54,620 nucleotides of DNA from Caribbeanibacter sp964518305 (GCA_964518305.1 CAZFDK010000013.1:1-54620); one strand, 5' to 3'. Numbered from the stretch's first letter, positions 1 to 7,757 are shown. The notes: generated by a model from the letters alone, not told the origin. Translations and numbers: made by a program.

Positions 1-589
1 CCACCGCGTCCTGGACGTCGGACTTGAGCACGCGTCCGTCCTTGCCGGTACCGTCGATGGTCGTGATATCGATGCCGTGCTCGTCGGCCAGCTCCCGGGC
101 GGCGTTGGTGACGTCCACCTCTTCCTCGGCCTCTTCCACTGCCTCTTCGGCGGCCTCCGGAGCCTCCTCGGGCGCCACCTCTTCGGCTGTCTCCGGCGCG
201 GGGCCGACCTCGCCCGGTTCGCCGAACTCGATGTCGACGACGCGGATCTCCGTGTACGGCTGGCGGTGCCCGTACTTGCGGCGGTAGTTCTTCCTCTTCT
301 TCCGCTTGAAGACGATGATCTTGTCGCCCTTGCCGTGCTCCACCACCTCCGCCGAGACGGCTCCTCCGTGCAGGGTGGGGCGGCCGACGTGTACGTCGCC
401 GTTCTCCTCCGCGAGGAGGATCTCGTCGAAGGTCACGGTGTCGCCGGGCTCGGCGTCCAGGCTCGGGNNNNNNNNNNGCAGGTCGAGCCGGGAGGCGCGC
501 TGCAGGTTCGCGTCCAGGCTCGGGATCCGGATCGTCTTGTCCGGCTCGGCCCGGAACTGTTTTCCTTTCGCACGGAAAATCGCGTACAT
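1..589 (-). CDS. rplU: 50S ribosomal protein L21 with E3-binding-like C-terminal extension (3' end outside window)
   Basis: Binds 23S rRNA in the large ribosomal subunit. The ATG at 589 opens MYAIFRAKGKQFRAEP, the usual L21 start, and the core continues with FDEILLAEENGDVHVG, the basic KRKKRKNYRRKYGHRQ stretch and the end of the L21 fold. An acidic Glu/Ala/Pro linker follows, then about 35 residues (NAARELADEHGID...GTGKDGRVLKSDVQ) that look like the peripheral-subunit/E3-binding domain of 2-oxoacid dehydrogenase acyltransferases. The frame is still open at position 1, so the protein exceeds 196 residues against about 103 for ordinary L21. The 10-N gap and a 15-bp repeat add 19 spurious codons in frame (see 453-524). 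It lies downstream of rng, a common arrangement, and has its own promoter at 727-755. Confidence 0.93.
   Translation of the reverse strand, partial: MYAIFRAKGKQFRAEPDKTIRIPSLDANLQRASRLDLXXXXPSLDAEPGDTVTFDEILLAEENGDVHVGRPTLHGGAVSAEVVEHGKGDKIIVFKRKKRKNYRRKYGHRQPYTEIRVVDIEFGEPGEVGPAPETAEEVAPEEAPEAAEEAVEEAEEEVDVTNAARELADEHGIDITTIDGTGKDGRVLKSDVQDAV
453..524. repeat. 15-bp direct repeat flanking the gap (453-467 and 510-524)
   Basis: GCGTCCAGGCTCGGG occurs at 453-467 and again at 510-524, one copy on each side of the N run. Collapsing the two copies removes 57 bases (19 codons) and restores a normal L21 core: ...RIPSLDA followed directly by EPGDTVTFDEILL. The repeat therefore looks like two overlapping contig ends that were not merged, with about 30 bases of unrelated sequence between them. 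Confidence 0.8.
468..477. other. Assembly gap of 10 N inside rplU
   Basis: Ten undetermined bases sit inside the L21 coding region. The reading frame survives on both sides, but the surrounding residues do not match L21, so the gap marks a scaffold join and not a simple unread stretch. Confidence 0.97.
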
Positions 590-726
590 GACTTGTTCGG
601 CCGTCTGGGGAGTCTCGGTGGTCGTCGAAACGCTCGCTCAGTGCGTCGTGTCGCCGGAGAGCCCGGCAGTGGCGATCGCCGGAGCGCCGCGTCCGGGACG
701 GGAGCCCGGCATGTCAGCGGCCCGCT

Positions 727-755
727 ACTTTACGCTCGCCGTCATGCCCTGTCAA
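727..755 (-). promoter_or_regulatory. Sigma-70-type promoter for rplU
   Basis: On the minus strand, TTGACA (755-750) is followed after 17 bases by TAAAGT (732-727). The -35 is a perfect consensus and the -10 matches 4 of 6. Transcription would start near 720, giving a leader of about 130 nt before the rplU ATG at 589, long enough to hold regulatory structure. It lies in the 203-base gap between rng and rplU, so rplU need not depend on the rng transcript. Confidence 0.6.
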
Positions 756-791
756 TGCAGGAGTCGGGCCACGCGGTCGCTGCGGGCGGAA

Positions 792-2288
792 TCAGGCCAC
801 GGCGTAGCGGCTGGTCACGTCCTGGTCGGAGGGGGCGGCCAGGAGACGGTACTCGCCCATGGGCATGAGCGGGTCGTCCCGGACGTCGAGCTGGATCCCG
901 GCCTCCTCCTTCATCCGGGCCAGGAAGCCCCGCTCGTCCTCCAGGAGATACAGCGCCGCCTCCGGATGGACCCGGATCGTGAGCTTGCGGTCCTCGCCCT
1001 TCGACGCCGCGCGCCGCACGGCCCGCTCGATGCGCCGGACCAGCGTCTCCGGAGCCAGGACCCGTCCCGTGCCCTCGCACGCGGGACAGCGCTCGGTCAT
1101 GGCCTGGTAGAGGTTCGGGCGCACCCGCTGCCGGCTCATCTCCAGGAGCCCCAGCTCGGAGATTCCGAACACCTTGGTGCGAGCCCGGTCCCGGCCCAGC
1201 CAGGTCTTCATCTCGTTCTGGACCCGATCCCGGTACTCCTCCTTCTCCATGTCGATGAAATCGCAGACGATGATTCCACCGATGTCGCGGAGACGCAGCT
1301 GACGGGAGATCTCCTTGGCGGCGTCGAGGTTCGTCCGGAGGATCGTCTCCTCCGGGTCCTTCTTGCCCGTGTAGCGGCCCGTGTTCACGTCCACGGCCAC
1401 CAGCGCCTCGGTGGACTCGATGATGATGTGCCCGCCGGAGGGTAGGCCGACCTTCCGCTGGAAGGCGCCCCGGATCTCCTCCTCGATGCCGTAGTCGTCG
1501 AAGATCGGGACATCCTTGCGGTAGACCTGCACCCGGTTCACGAGGTCCGGGTTCACCTGGCCCAGGTAGGACTTGATCTCGTGGGCCAGCTCCGGTGAGT
1601 CCACGGTGAGCAGATCCACCTGCTCGCTGAACACGTCCCGGATGATCCCGGAGATGAGCTTGGCCTCCTCGTAGACCATCGACGGGGCGCTCATCCCCTC
1701 GGCCCGCTCCTGGATCTTCTCCCAGGTTCCCTGGAGGGTCCGCAGCTCCTGCTCGAAGGTCTCCCGGGTGAGCTCCTCCCCCACGGTGCGGACGATCACG
1801 CCCCCGGGACCGTCGTCCAGGAGGTCCCGCGCCATGTCGCGGAGCCGGTCGCGCTCGTCCTCGTCGTCGATCTTCCGGCTCACGCCCACGCGGTCCCCGT
1901 AGGGCATCCAGACCAGGAATCGGCCCGGAATGCTCACCTCGTTGGTGACCCGGGGGCCCTTGGTCCCGATGGGCTCCTTGGTGATCTGCACCAGGATCTC
2001 GTCGCCCTGCTCCACCAGGTCCTGGATCGGCGTGTAGCCGCCGGAGTCGTCGTCCCGGTCCGGTTCGGCGACGTCGGAGGCGTGGAGGAACCCCGCCTTC
2101 TCGGTGCCGATGTCGACGAAGGCGGCCTGGATGCCCGGCAGGACCGCCTCCACCCGGCCCAGATAGATGTCGCCGACCATGCGGGTGGTCTCGGGCCGCT
2201 CGTACATCAGCTCCACGAGCTGGCCATCTTCGAGGATCGCCACGCGGGTCTCGTGGCCGACGGCGTTGATCAGGATTTTTCGGTTCAT
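792..2288 (-). CDS. rng: Ribonuclease E/G family endoribonuclease (RNase G)
   Basis: Single-strand-specific endoribonuclease for rRNA maturation and mRNA decay. At 498 residues it has RNase G length (E. coli 489) and lacks the long degradosome tail of RNase E. Domain order: N-terminal RNase-H-like part with an embedded S1 domain (residues ~38-130), then the DNase-I-like catalytic part with the metal-binding aspartates D300 in VAVDVNTGRYTGKK and D343 in VCDFIDMEKE, then the Zn-link CPAC motif near residue 400. The start at MNRKILINAV is preferred because the 33 codons upstream are Pro/Arg/Gly-rich and non-homologous. rplU follows downstream, the usual pairing. Confidence 0.95.
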   Translation of the reverse strand: MNRKILINAVGHETRVAILEDGQLVELMYERPETTRMVGDIYLGRVEAVLPGIQAAFVDIGTEKAGFLHASDVAEPDRDDDSGGYTPIQDLVEQGDEILVQITKEPIGTKGPRVTNEVSIPGRFLVWMPYGDRVGVSRKIDDEDERDRLRDMARDLLDDGPGGVIVRTVGEELTRETFEQELRTLQGTWEKIQERAEGMSAPSMVYEEAKLISGIIRDVFSEQVDLLTVDSPELAHEIKSYLGQVNPDLVNRVQVYRKDVPIFDDYGIEEEIRGAFQRKVGLPSGGHIIIESTEALVAVDVNTGRYTGKKDPEETILRTNLDAAKEISRQLRLRDIGGIIVCDFIDMEKEEYRDRVQNEMKTWLGRDRARTKVFGISELGLLEMSRQRVRPNLYQAMTERCPACEGTGRVLAPETLVRRIERAVRRAASKGEDRKLTIRVHPEAALYLLEDERGFLARMKEEAGIQLDVRDDPLMPMGEYRLLAAPSDQDVTSRYAVA

Positions 2289-2489
2289 GCTCGCGTCCGG
2301 CCCACCGCCCGGCGACCGGCCGGGCAGCGGGAGCTGTTTGAGGCTGAGTGTCTCGCGTCCGCGCCGCTCACGCGGCCCGGCGGGCACGAGCGAGACGAGC
2401 GTCCAGCGGTCGATGCGGGCGGGGCCGTGACGCGCCGCCGGCGCGGGCGCCGCGAACCCGTCTCCGCCGCCGGGGCTCTGTGCCGGCCC

Positions 2490-3716
2490 CTACCCCCGGA
2501 GCTCGTTCAGGAGCTCCCGGGCGATGACGACCTTCTGGATCTCGCTCGTACCTTCTCCAATCTCCGTGATCTTCGCATCGCGCATCATCCGCTCCACGTC
2601 GTACTCGCGGGTGTAGCCGTATCCTCCGTGGAGTTGGACGGCGCGGGTCGTGACGTCCATCGCCGTCTCCGAGGCGTGGAGCTTCGCCATCGAGGCCTCC
2701 TTCTTGTGCTCCTCGCCCGCCATCCGCAGCCGCGCCGCGTGGTACGTCATCAGCCGCGCGGCGTGGATCTTCGTCGCCATCTCCGACAGCATGAACTGGA
2801 CGCCCTGGAAGTCGTTGATCCGCTGGTCGAACTGCTCCCGCTCGTCCGTGTAGCGCATTGCCTTCTCGAAGGCGCCCTGCGCGATTCCCAGAGCGTGGGC
2901 GGCCATGCCGATGCGGCCTCCGTCCAGGGTGTCCAGGAAGATCCGGAAGCCCCGATCCTCCTCCCCCAGCAGGTTGCCCGCGGGCACCTCGACCTCCTGG
3001 AGGATCAGCTCGCGGGTGTCCGAGGCGTTCCAGCCCAGCTTCTCCAGCTTGTCGCCCGAGGTGAAGCCCTCCATGGGCTCCAGGCTCCCGACGTGTCCGA
3101 AGCCGAGCTCCCGGGCGCGCTCCGGCTCACAGGTCTCCTTGTTCAGGAGGAAGGCGGAGATGCCCTCCGCCCGGTCGCCGGGAGAGGTGCGGGCGGCGAC
3201 GATGAAGACCTCGCCCACGCCGCCGTGGGTGATGAAGGTCTTCTGGCCGTTCAACAGATAGCCGTCGTCGGTCGCCTCCGCCTTCGTCGTCGTGCCACCG
3301 GCGTCCGATCCGGCGTCGGGCTCGGTCAGCCCGAATCCTCCCAGGGCCTGGCCGCGGGCCAGGGGTTCGAGGTACTTCTGCTTCTGCTCTTCGGTCCCCC
3401 AGCGGAGGATGGGCTCGCAGGCCAGGGACAGGTGAGCCCCCACCGTTATCGAGTGGCTCGCGTCCACCCGGGCCAGCTCCTCCACGGCGACCACGGCCGC
3501 CAGGAGATCCATGCCCGAGCCCCCGTACTCCTCGGGGATCGCGATCCCGAAGAGGCCCAGATCGGCCATGGCAGCGGCGTTCTCCCAGGGGAAGGCCTCC
3601 TGCTCGTCGTGCTCCGAGGCCACCGGGGCGATCTCGGTCTCGGCGAAGTCCCGGACCATGTCCCGCATCATGCGGTGATGGTCCTCCAGATACATGCTCA
3701 GGTCGGTGTCTATCAT
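2490..3716 (-). CDS. Acyl-CoA dehydrogenase (FAD-dependent)
   Basis: Oxidises an acyl-CoA to the 2-enoyl-CoA, passing electrons to ETF. The 408-residue protein shows the flavin and substrate motifs GFGLTEPDAGSDAGG and FITHGG, the C-terminal helical domain with QLHGGYGYTREYDVERMMRD, and the catalytic glutamate E388 in GEGTSEIQ. The family is usually about 380 residues; the extra length lies between AFLLNKETCEPERARELGFG and KLEKLGW, an insertion of some 20 residues near the middle beta domain. The start has AAGGA upstream. The chain-length specificity cannot be read from sequence; short-chain or branched-chain substrates (compare the mutase operon further along) are plausible. Confidence 0.92.
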   Translation of the reverse strand: MIDTDLSMYLEDHHRMMRDMVRDFAETEIAPVASEHDEQEAFPWENAAAMADLGLFGIAIPEEYGGSGMDLLAAVVAVEELARVDASHSITVGAHLSLACEPILRWGTEEQKQKYLEPLARGQALGGFGLTEPDAGSDAGGTTTKAEATDDGYLLNGQKTFITHGGVGEVFIVAARTSPGDRAEGISAFLLNKETCEPERARELGFGHVGSLEPMEGFTSGDKLEKLGWNASDTRELILQEVEVPAGNLLGEEDRGFRIFLDTLDGGRIGMAAHALGIAQGAFEKAMRYTDEREQFDQRINDFQGVQFMLSEMATKIHAARLMTYHAARLRMAGEEHKKEASMAKLHASETAMDVTTRAVQLHGGYGYTREYDVERMMRDAKITEIGEGTSEIQKVVIARELLNELRG

Positions 3717-3744
3717 CGTCCTTCGCTTCTGGTTGGTGATGGCA

Positions 3745-3764
3745 GGCCGGCCGGACGGCCGGTC
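3745..3764 (-). terminator. GC hairpin between recQ and acyl-CoA dehydrogenase
   Basis: GGCCGGCC (3745-3752) and GGCCGGTC (3757-3764) can pair as an 8-bp stem around a GGAC loop, just after the recQ stop. There is no T run, so it may be a weak terminator, an attenuating structure or chance in GC-rich DNA. Confidence 0.3.
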
Positions 3765-3789
3765 GTGATCTTACGGGCCTCCCGGCCTC

Positions 3790-5301
3790 TCAGAAACTCA
3801 CCCCCGCCCCCGGGACGCACCGGTCGCACCGCCGACAGGACCCGGGAGACGGGTCCCCGAAGTGGCGCGCGATGGCCGCGCGCCGACAGTCCGACGTGGC
3901 GGCGTAGCCCGCCATACGCTCGATCCGATCCAGGGCCCGCTCCCTGCCGCGACGGATATCGGCCAGATCCACCCTCCGCCACAGGGGATCGGGCGCCCGG
4001 AGCAGCCGCCGCCCTTCCCCGGCGCCGGACTCCCGGAGAACGCCGGCCCGTCGCAGCGCACGGAGTGACCCGGCCCGCTCCTCGGGCCCCACCGTGCGGC
4101 ATCGCCGGTCGATCTCGAGTGGATCGACGGACCGGCCGGGCGGAATCGCCCGCCACACCGAGCGGACGGACTCCGGCGGGGGCCAGTGCCGCGAGGCCAG
4201 TCCCCGCTGCAGTTCGACCTCGCCGGGCACCGAGAGCAGGTGACAGCGCGCCGGCCGGCCGTCTCTGCCGGCGCGTCCCGCCTCCTGCACGTAGGCCTCC
4301 AGCGATCCGGGGATTCCGAGGTGGGCCACGAGACGCACGGAATCGTGATCGATCCCCATTCCAAAGGCGGAGGTGGCGCAGACGGCCCGGACGCGTCCGG
4401 CCAGGAAGGCGCGCTGGACCGCCCGCCGGTCCCCGCCCGGAAGACCGGCGTGGTACGGGGCCGCAGCCACCCCGAGGCGCCTGAGGGCGGCGGCCGCCCG
4501 CACGCTCCGACGCCGGGTGCCGACGTACAGGACGGACGCCCCGGGACACCGCCGGACCAGCCGACCGAGCCGCGCGACGCCCTCGCGCTCGGAGCTCACG
4601 CGCTCGGCCGACCACTGCAGGTTCGGCCGGTCCACGGAAAACCGCACCCGGACGGGGCGCCGCAGCCCGAGGGACTTCACCACGTCGCTCTCCACCTTCG
4701 GCGTCGCGGTAGCGGTGAAGGCGGCCAGCCCCGGCGCTCCCACGGACGCGGCGAACTCGCCGATCCGTCGGTAGGCCGGTCGAAAGTCGTGTCCCCACTG
4801 GCTGATGCAGTGGGCCTCGTCCACCACGATCGGTCCCGGTCTCCGACGTCCGAGCGCCGCTGCCAGGCGCCGAGATTCGAGGCGCTCCGGTGCAACGTAC
4901 AGCAGCCTGAGTCCGCCCTCCGCGGCCTCGTCGAGAGCCTCGCTCCGGTGCGGGCCGGGCATCCCGCCGTGAACCGCCGCCACGGCGTGAATTCCGCGCC
5001 GCCGCAGGCCTGTCACCTGATCGTCCATCAGGGCCACCAGCGGCGAGACGACCACGGTGAGGCGCCGGTCGAGGAGAGCGGGCACCTGGAAGCAGACGGA
5101 CTTGCCGGCCCCGGTGGGGAGCACGGCGACCAGGTCGCGCCCCTCGAGCATGGCCGTCACCACGGGGCGCTGCTCGGGCCGGAAATCGGGATGGCCGTAC
5201 ACCCGCCGGAGGATGTCTCGAGCGCGCCCCAGCTGCCCGTGGCGCCATCGATCCTCCGCCCCCGTCCGCCACGGCCCCGTCTCGTCCCCCGCCGTGTCCA
5301 C
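3790..5301 (-). CDS. recQ: RecQ-family ATP-dependent DNA helicase
   Basis: 3'-5' superfamily 2 DNA helicase for recombination and fork repair. The 503 residues show FRPEQRPVV (motif 0), LPTGAGKS (Walker A, K67), VVDEAHCISQWGHDFRPAY (DEAH box with the RecQ aromatic loop), AFTATATP, and the C-terminal motifs AFGMGIDHDSVR and QEAGRAGRDG. A zinc-binding segment with cysteines in SDCRRAAIARHFGD and CRRCDRC ends the protein, so the RQC zinc part is present but there is no HRDC domain and little winged-helix sequence. It is a short RecQ. The start is GTG at 5301 with GGGGAGGAG upstream. Confidence 0.93.
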   Translation of the reverse strand: MDTAGDETGPWRTGAEDRWRHGQLGRARDILRRVYGHPDFRPEQRPVVTAMLEGRDLVAVLPTGAGKSVCFQVPALLDRRLTVVVSPLVALMDDQVTGLRRRGIHAVAAVHGGMPGPHRSEALDEAAEGGLRLLYVAPERLESRRLAAALGRRRPGPIVVDEAHCISQWGHDFRPAYRRIGEFAASVGAPGLAAFTATATPKVESDVVKSLGLRRPVRVRFSVDRPNLQWSAERVSSEREGVARLGRLVRRCPGASVLYVGTRRRSVRAAAALRRLGVAAAPYHAGLPGGDRRAVQRAFLAGRVRAVCATSAFGMGIDHDSVRLVAHLGIPGSLEAYVQEAGRAGRDGRPARCHLLSVPGEVELQRGLASRHWPPPESVRSVWRAIPPGRSVDPLEIDRRCRTVGPEERAGSLRALRRAGVLRESGAGEGRRLLRAPDPLWRRVDLADIRRGRERALDRIERMAGYAATSDCRRAAIARHFGDPSPGSCRRCDRCVPGAGVSF

Positions 5302-5330
5302 GTCGCTCCTCCCCGGGCTGCCGTGATGTC

Positions 5331-5356
5331 CTCCCCGTCCCCGTGAGGACGGGGAG
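5331..5356. repeat. Perfect 10-bp inverted repeat in the recQ / thioredoxin divergent region
   Basis: CTCCCCGTCC (5331-5340) and GGACGGGGAG (5347-5356) are exact inverted repeats around a 6-base loop. It lies 30 bases upstream of recQ, in the 207-base gap between the divergent recQ and thioredoxin-fold genes. No T run follows on either strand, so a role as operator or mRNA leader structure is as likely as termination. Confidence 0.5.
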
Positions 5357-5508
5357 CGCCCGGCCTCATCGCGGACTCAAGCCGGTCGGCGCTCTCCCCG
5401 GCGGACCGACCTCGCCCGGGAGATCCGATTGAACGCGCGTTGAGCGGCTGCGGCACGGTGGGGCGCGGCGAGAATTAACTCGAGCGGTGCAGCGGAACGG
5501 AGGCCGCG

Positions 5509-6114
5509 ATGGGACGAGCGACGGGCGGATTCGAGCGATTGCTCAACGGTGCCACGGCGGTGCTGCTGGCGGTGGCCGCCGCGCTCCTCGTCCGCGACCG
5601 CCTCCTTCCGGCGTGGCGGACGCACCAGGTGGTGGAGGTGGGCGAGGCGGTGCCGGGCGACCTGGGCCTGGTCTCACTCGTCACCGGCGACACGGCGGCG
5701 CTGGAGAGCTTCCGGCCCGCCCTGCTTCTCCACTTTCAGTCCACCTGTCCGGCCTGCACCCGGAACCTGCCGGCCTGGCGCCGGCTCCTGGAAGGGCAGC
5801 CGGCGGGCGTCCCGACGCTGGCCGTGGGCCTGGAGCGGCGACGCAGCGCCCGGGACTACGTTCGGGAGGAGCTTCCCGGGGCGACTGCCGTCGGCCCCGT
5901 GGACAGGAGCCGGATCACGCACCTGCTGGGCGTGGAAGCCGTCCCCACGACACAGGTGGTGGACGGGAACGGCCGACTCGTGTGGAGCAGGACAGGGGTC
6001 CTCACCGACGCCGACCTTGATCGGATTCTCGATCGCATTCGCCGGGTGTCTCCCGCCGGGACCGTCCCGACGGGTTTCGCCCCGATCTCATCCCCGAGCG
6101 GGAGAACACCATGA
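5509..6114 (+). CDS. Membrane-anchored thioredoxin-fold (TlpA/redoxin-like) protein
   Basis: Probable extracytoplasmic thiol-disulfide oxidoreductase. An N-terminal membrane segment (about residues 13-28, NGATAVLLAVAAALLV) precedes a thioredoxin fold with the redox motif C80-P-A-C83 in FQSTCPACTRNLPAW and the cis-proline region VEAVPTTQVVDGNG. It has 201 residues and a good GGAGG ribosome site 7 bases before ATG. Its stop overlaps the ATG of the next gene (ATGA), so it is translationally coupled to two secreted cysteine-rich microproteins, its likely substrates or partners. That link is inference from context. It starts a three-gene plus-strand cassette between recQ and the DUF1028 gene, both on the other strand. 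Confidence 0.85.
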   Translation: MGRATGGFERLLNGATAVLLAVAAALLVRDRLLPAWRTHQVVEVGEAVPGDLGLVSLVTGDTAALESFRPALLLHFQSTCPACTRNLPAWRRLLEGQPAGVPTLAVGLERRRSARDYVREELPGATAVGPVDRSRITHLLGVEAVPTTQVVDGNGRLVWSRTGVLTDADLDRILDRIRRVSPAGTVPTGFAPISSPSGRTP

Positions 6115-6308
6115 GACGCTTCCTGACCGCTTTCGCCGTCCTGTCACTGCTCTCGGCCACGGGCCCGCGACCCGAGCCACTGTGGGCGAAAACCTGCGAC
6201 GAATACTGCGGCGAGAGGGCTGCCTCGGACTGCGACGACCTGGAGTCGTTCCGATGCGGCTTCTACATCGTCGGCTGCCTGGCCGGCTGCAACATCGCGA
6301 AGCTCTGA
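6111..6308 (+). CDS. Secreted six-cysteine microprotein 1 (unknown function)
   Basis: 65 residues with a clear signal peptide (MRRFLTAFAVLSLLSA..., cleavage after LWA) and a mature part of about 39 residues. The six cysteines are spaced C-x3-C-x7-C-x7-C-x6-C-x3-C. The twin CX3C ends recall helical-hairpin disulfide folds such as alpha-hairpinins or small Tim proteins, but this is similarity of pattern only. The ATG overlaps the stop of the thioredoxin-fold gene by 4 bp. I do not recognise a family. The signal peptide, the coupling and a paralogue next door make it a real gene. Confidence 0.75.
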   Translation: MRRFLTAFAVLSLLSATGPRPEPLWAKTCDEYCGERAASDCDDLESFRCGFYIVGCLAGCNIAKL

Positions 6309-6342
6309 GCCCGACTCGATCCCCCAGACTGGAGAGCCACCC

Positions 6343-6543
6343 ATGCGACGGATGCTGGCCGCCACGGCGGCCCTGGTCCTGTTCTCGTTCGCCGGCCCGG
6401 ACGTGCCCCGGGCCGAGGCCGGCCTCTGCCGGGTCTACTGTGAGACGATCGCCGCCGGCTGCAAGGTGACCATCGGTAAGGTCGACGACGCGTACTGCGA
6501 GGGCTGGCGAGAGGGGTGCAAGGCGGGCTGCGAGGTGAACTAG
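6343..6543 (+). CDS. Secreted six-cysteine microprotein 2, paralogue of the preceding gene
   Basis: 66 residues: signal peptide MRRMLAATAALVLFSFAG... with cleavage after AEA, then about 40 mature residues with cysteines C-x3-C-x6-C-x11-C-x6-C-x3-C. The outer spacing matches microprotein 1 exactly, and the pairs CxxYC and GCxAGC are shared, so the two are diverged tandem duplicates. GGAGAG lies 7 bases before the ATG. It is last in the cassette; a terminator hairpin follows. Function unknown: a structural or antimicrobial peptide, or a redox carrier for the coupled thioredoxin-fold protein, are possible. Confidence 0.75.
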   Translation: MRRMLAATAALVLFSFAGPDVPRAEAGLCRVYCETIAAGCKVTIGKVDDAYCEGWREGCKAGCEVN

Positions 6544-6567
6544 GCGCAGCCACCACCCGGCGCGGAA

Positions 6568-6599
6568 CGCTCCCGGCCCGCCCTCGCGGGTCGGGGGCG
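6568..6599. terminator. Hairpin terminator between convergent genes
   Basis: CGCTCCCGGCCCGC (6568-6581) pairs with GCGGGTCGGGGGCG (6586-6599) over 14 positions, two of them G-U, around a CCTC loop. It lies between the stops of the microprotein cassette (+) and the DUF1028 gene (-), where a bidirectional terminator is expected. The T content after it is low. Confidence 0.55.
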
Positions 6600-6602
6600 T
6601 CT

Positions 6603-7757
6603 CTATCCGCCCGCCGTGTCCGGGGCGGCCGTGCCCGAACCGAAGGGATTCGGCTCCGGGCCGAAGTCCAGTCCGTCGAAGTACTTCCGGCGGTAGAGAT
6701 CGAGCTGCAGCACCAGGCGCGGATAGTACGGGATCACGCCCTCGCGCACCGTGATTTCGTTCCCGGAAGCGTCCCCGAGCAGGCGGAGCAGGTACGGATC
6801 GAGCTCGAGCATCCTCTGGAAGGCAGTCTCCGCCGCGTCCTCCCGCCCCGTGTACAGCAGCGCCCGGCCCCGGTGTAGCCAGGCCATGGGCGCCGAGACG
6901 TCCAGGCCCAGCGAGGAGTCGGCCAGCGCGGCCGCCCTCCGGTAGGCCCCGCGGTCGATGGCCCGGCTCGCGCGGCCAGCCAGCCACCCGGCGCGGCCCG
7001 TCTCGACACGCTTCTCCAGGGCCAGCGCGGGACGCTCGTGGTCGTCCACCTGGAGCCGGAGCTCGCGGCGTCCCAGGACCTCTCCGGCGGTGTCGTCTCC
7101 GGCCACCCACAGTACGGCCGACCGGCTCCCGCCGACGTTTTGCGATGCCCCCTCCATGTCGGCGAGGGTGACCAGAAGTCGCTCGGCGAGGCTGCCGGTG
7201 GACGATCGGAAGGCGCGCACCAGGCGCTCCATGCTCGCGGAGCTACGGAGACGGACGCCCAGCGCCACGTAGCAGACGCCCCCGGTCCGACCCGGTCGGC
7301 TGGCCACCCCGTCGCCGGCCCCCGGAGCCTGCCGGGCGGCGCGGTCGCATGCGGGCGTGAGCGCGGCGGCCTGCACCGGGCCTCCCGGCTCCGACACCGT
7401 CCCGAGGGCCGAGGCCGGGGTCCGACCGGACCGGAGGGCAGCCAGGATTCGCCGTCCCGCGGGACCGCCCGCGTGCCCCTGGATCGAGACCGCTCCGGCC
7501 CCGGGCTCCAGGTACGCACCCCCGGACGCCACGGAGAACTCCGTGGACGCCGCGGCCAGCCCCAGCTGGCCGGACGCCGAATCGTAGGCCACGACAGCAT
7601 AGGAGCGGCCGAAGAAGGAGCCCGCTCCCGCCGGCCCGGCGGTGTCCCGACGCGCCGTGTCCACCGCCGGCACGGTGTCCTGGGCGCTGACACCGACCGG
7701 ATTCAGCGCCAGGCCGGCCAGCAGACCCCCCAGCAGCGCCGCCGACGCCCTACTCAT
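6603..7757 (-). CDS. Secreted DUF1028-domain protein with C-terminal TPR-like region
   Basis: 384 residues. A signal peptide (MSRASAALLGGLLAGLAL..., cleavage near VSA-Q) is followed by a domain with the DUF1028 pattern: SYAVVAYDSASGQLGLAAAS, GAGAVSIQGHAG, and ELRLQVDDHERPALALEKR. DUF1028 has an Ntn-hydrolase-like fold of uncertain activity. The C-terminal third (about residues 235-320; AMAWLHRGRALLYTGREDAAETA) reads as TPR-like helices. Its ATG overlaps the end of the small membrane protein gene by 8 bp. It is the last gene of the long minus-strand run that carries the acyl-CoA mutase. Exported location and last position suggest a role in peptide or envelope metabolism, not in acyl-CoA chemistry. 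Confidence 0.75.
   Translation of the reverse strand: MSRASAALLGGLLAGLALNPVGVSAQDTVPAVDTARRDTAGPAGAGSFFGRSYAVVAYDSASGQLGLAAASTEFSVASGGAYLEPGAGAVSIQGHAGGPAGRRILAALRSGRTPASALGTVSEPGGPVQAAALTPACDRAARQAPGAGDGVASRPGRTGGVCYVALGVRLRSSASMERLVRAFRSSTGSLAERLLVTLADMEGASQNVGGSRSAVLWVAGDDTAGEVLGRRELRLQVDDHERPALALEKRVETGRAGWLAGRASRAIDRGAYRRAAALADSSLGLDVSAPMAWLHRGRALLYTGREDAAETAFQRMLELDPYLLRLLGDASGNEITVREGVIPYYPRLVLQLDLYRRKYFDGLDFGPEPNPFGSGTAAPDTAGG

Noticed and set aside
468..509. Extra residues NLQRASRLDL in L21 as a real insertion
   Set aside because: They lie between the two repeat copies at the N gap and break a strictly conserved core; an assembly error is simpler.
2082..4484. 800-codon plus-strand open frame across rng, the acyl-CoA dehydrogenase and recQ
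   Set aside because: It spans three well-supported genes in antisense and has low-complexity Arg/Pro/Gly sequence.
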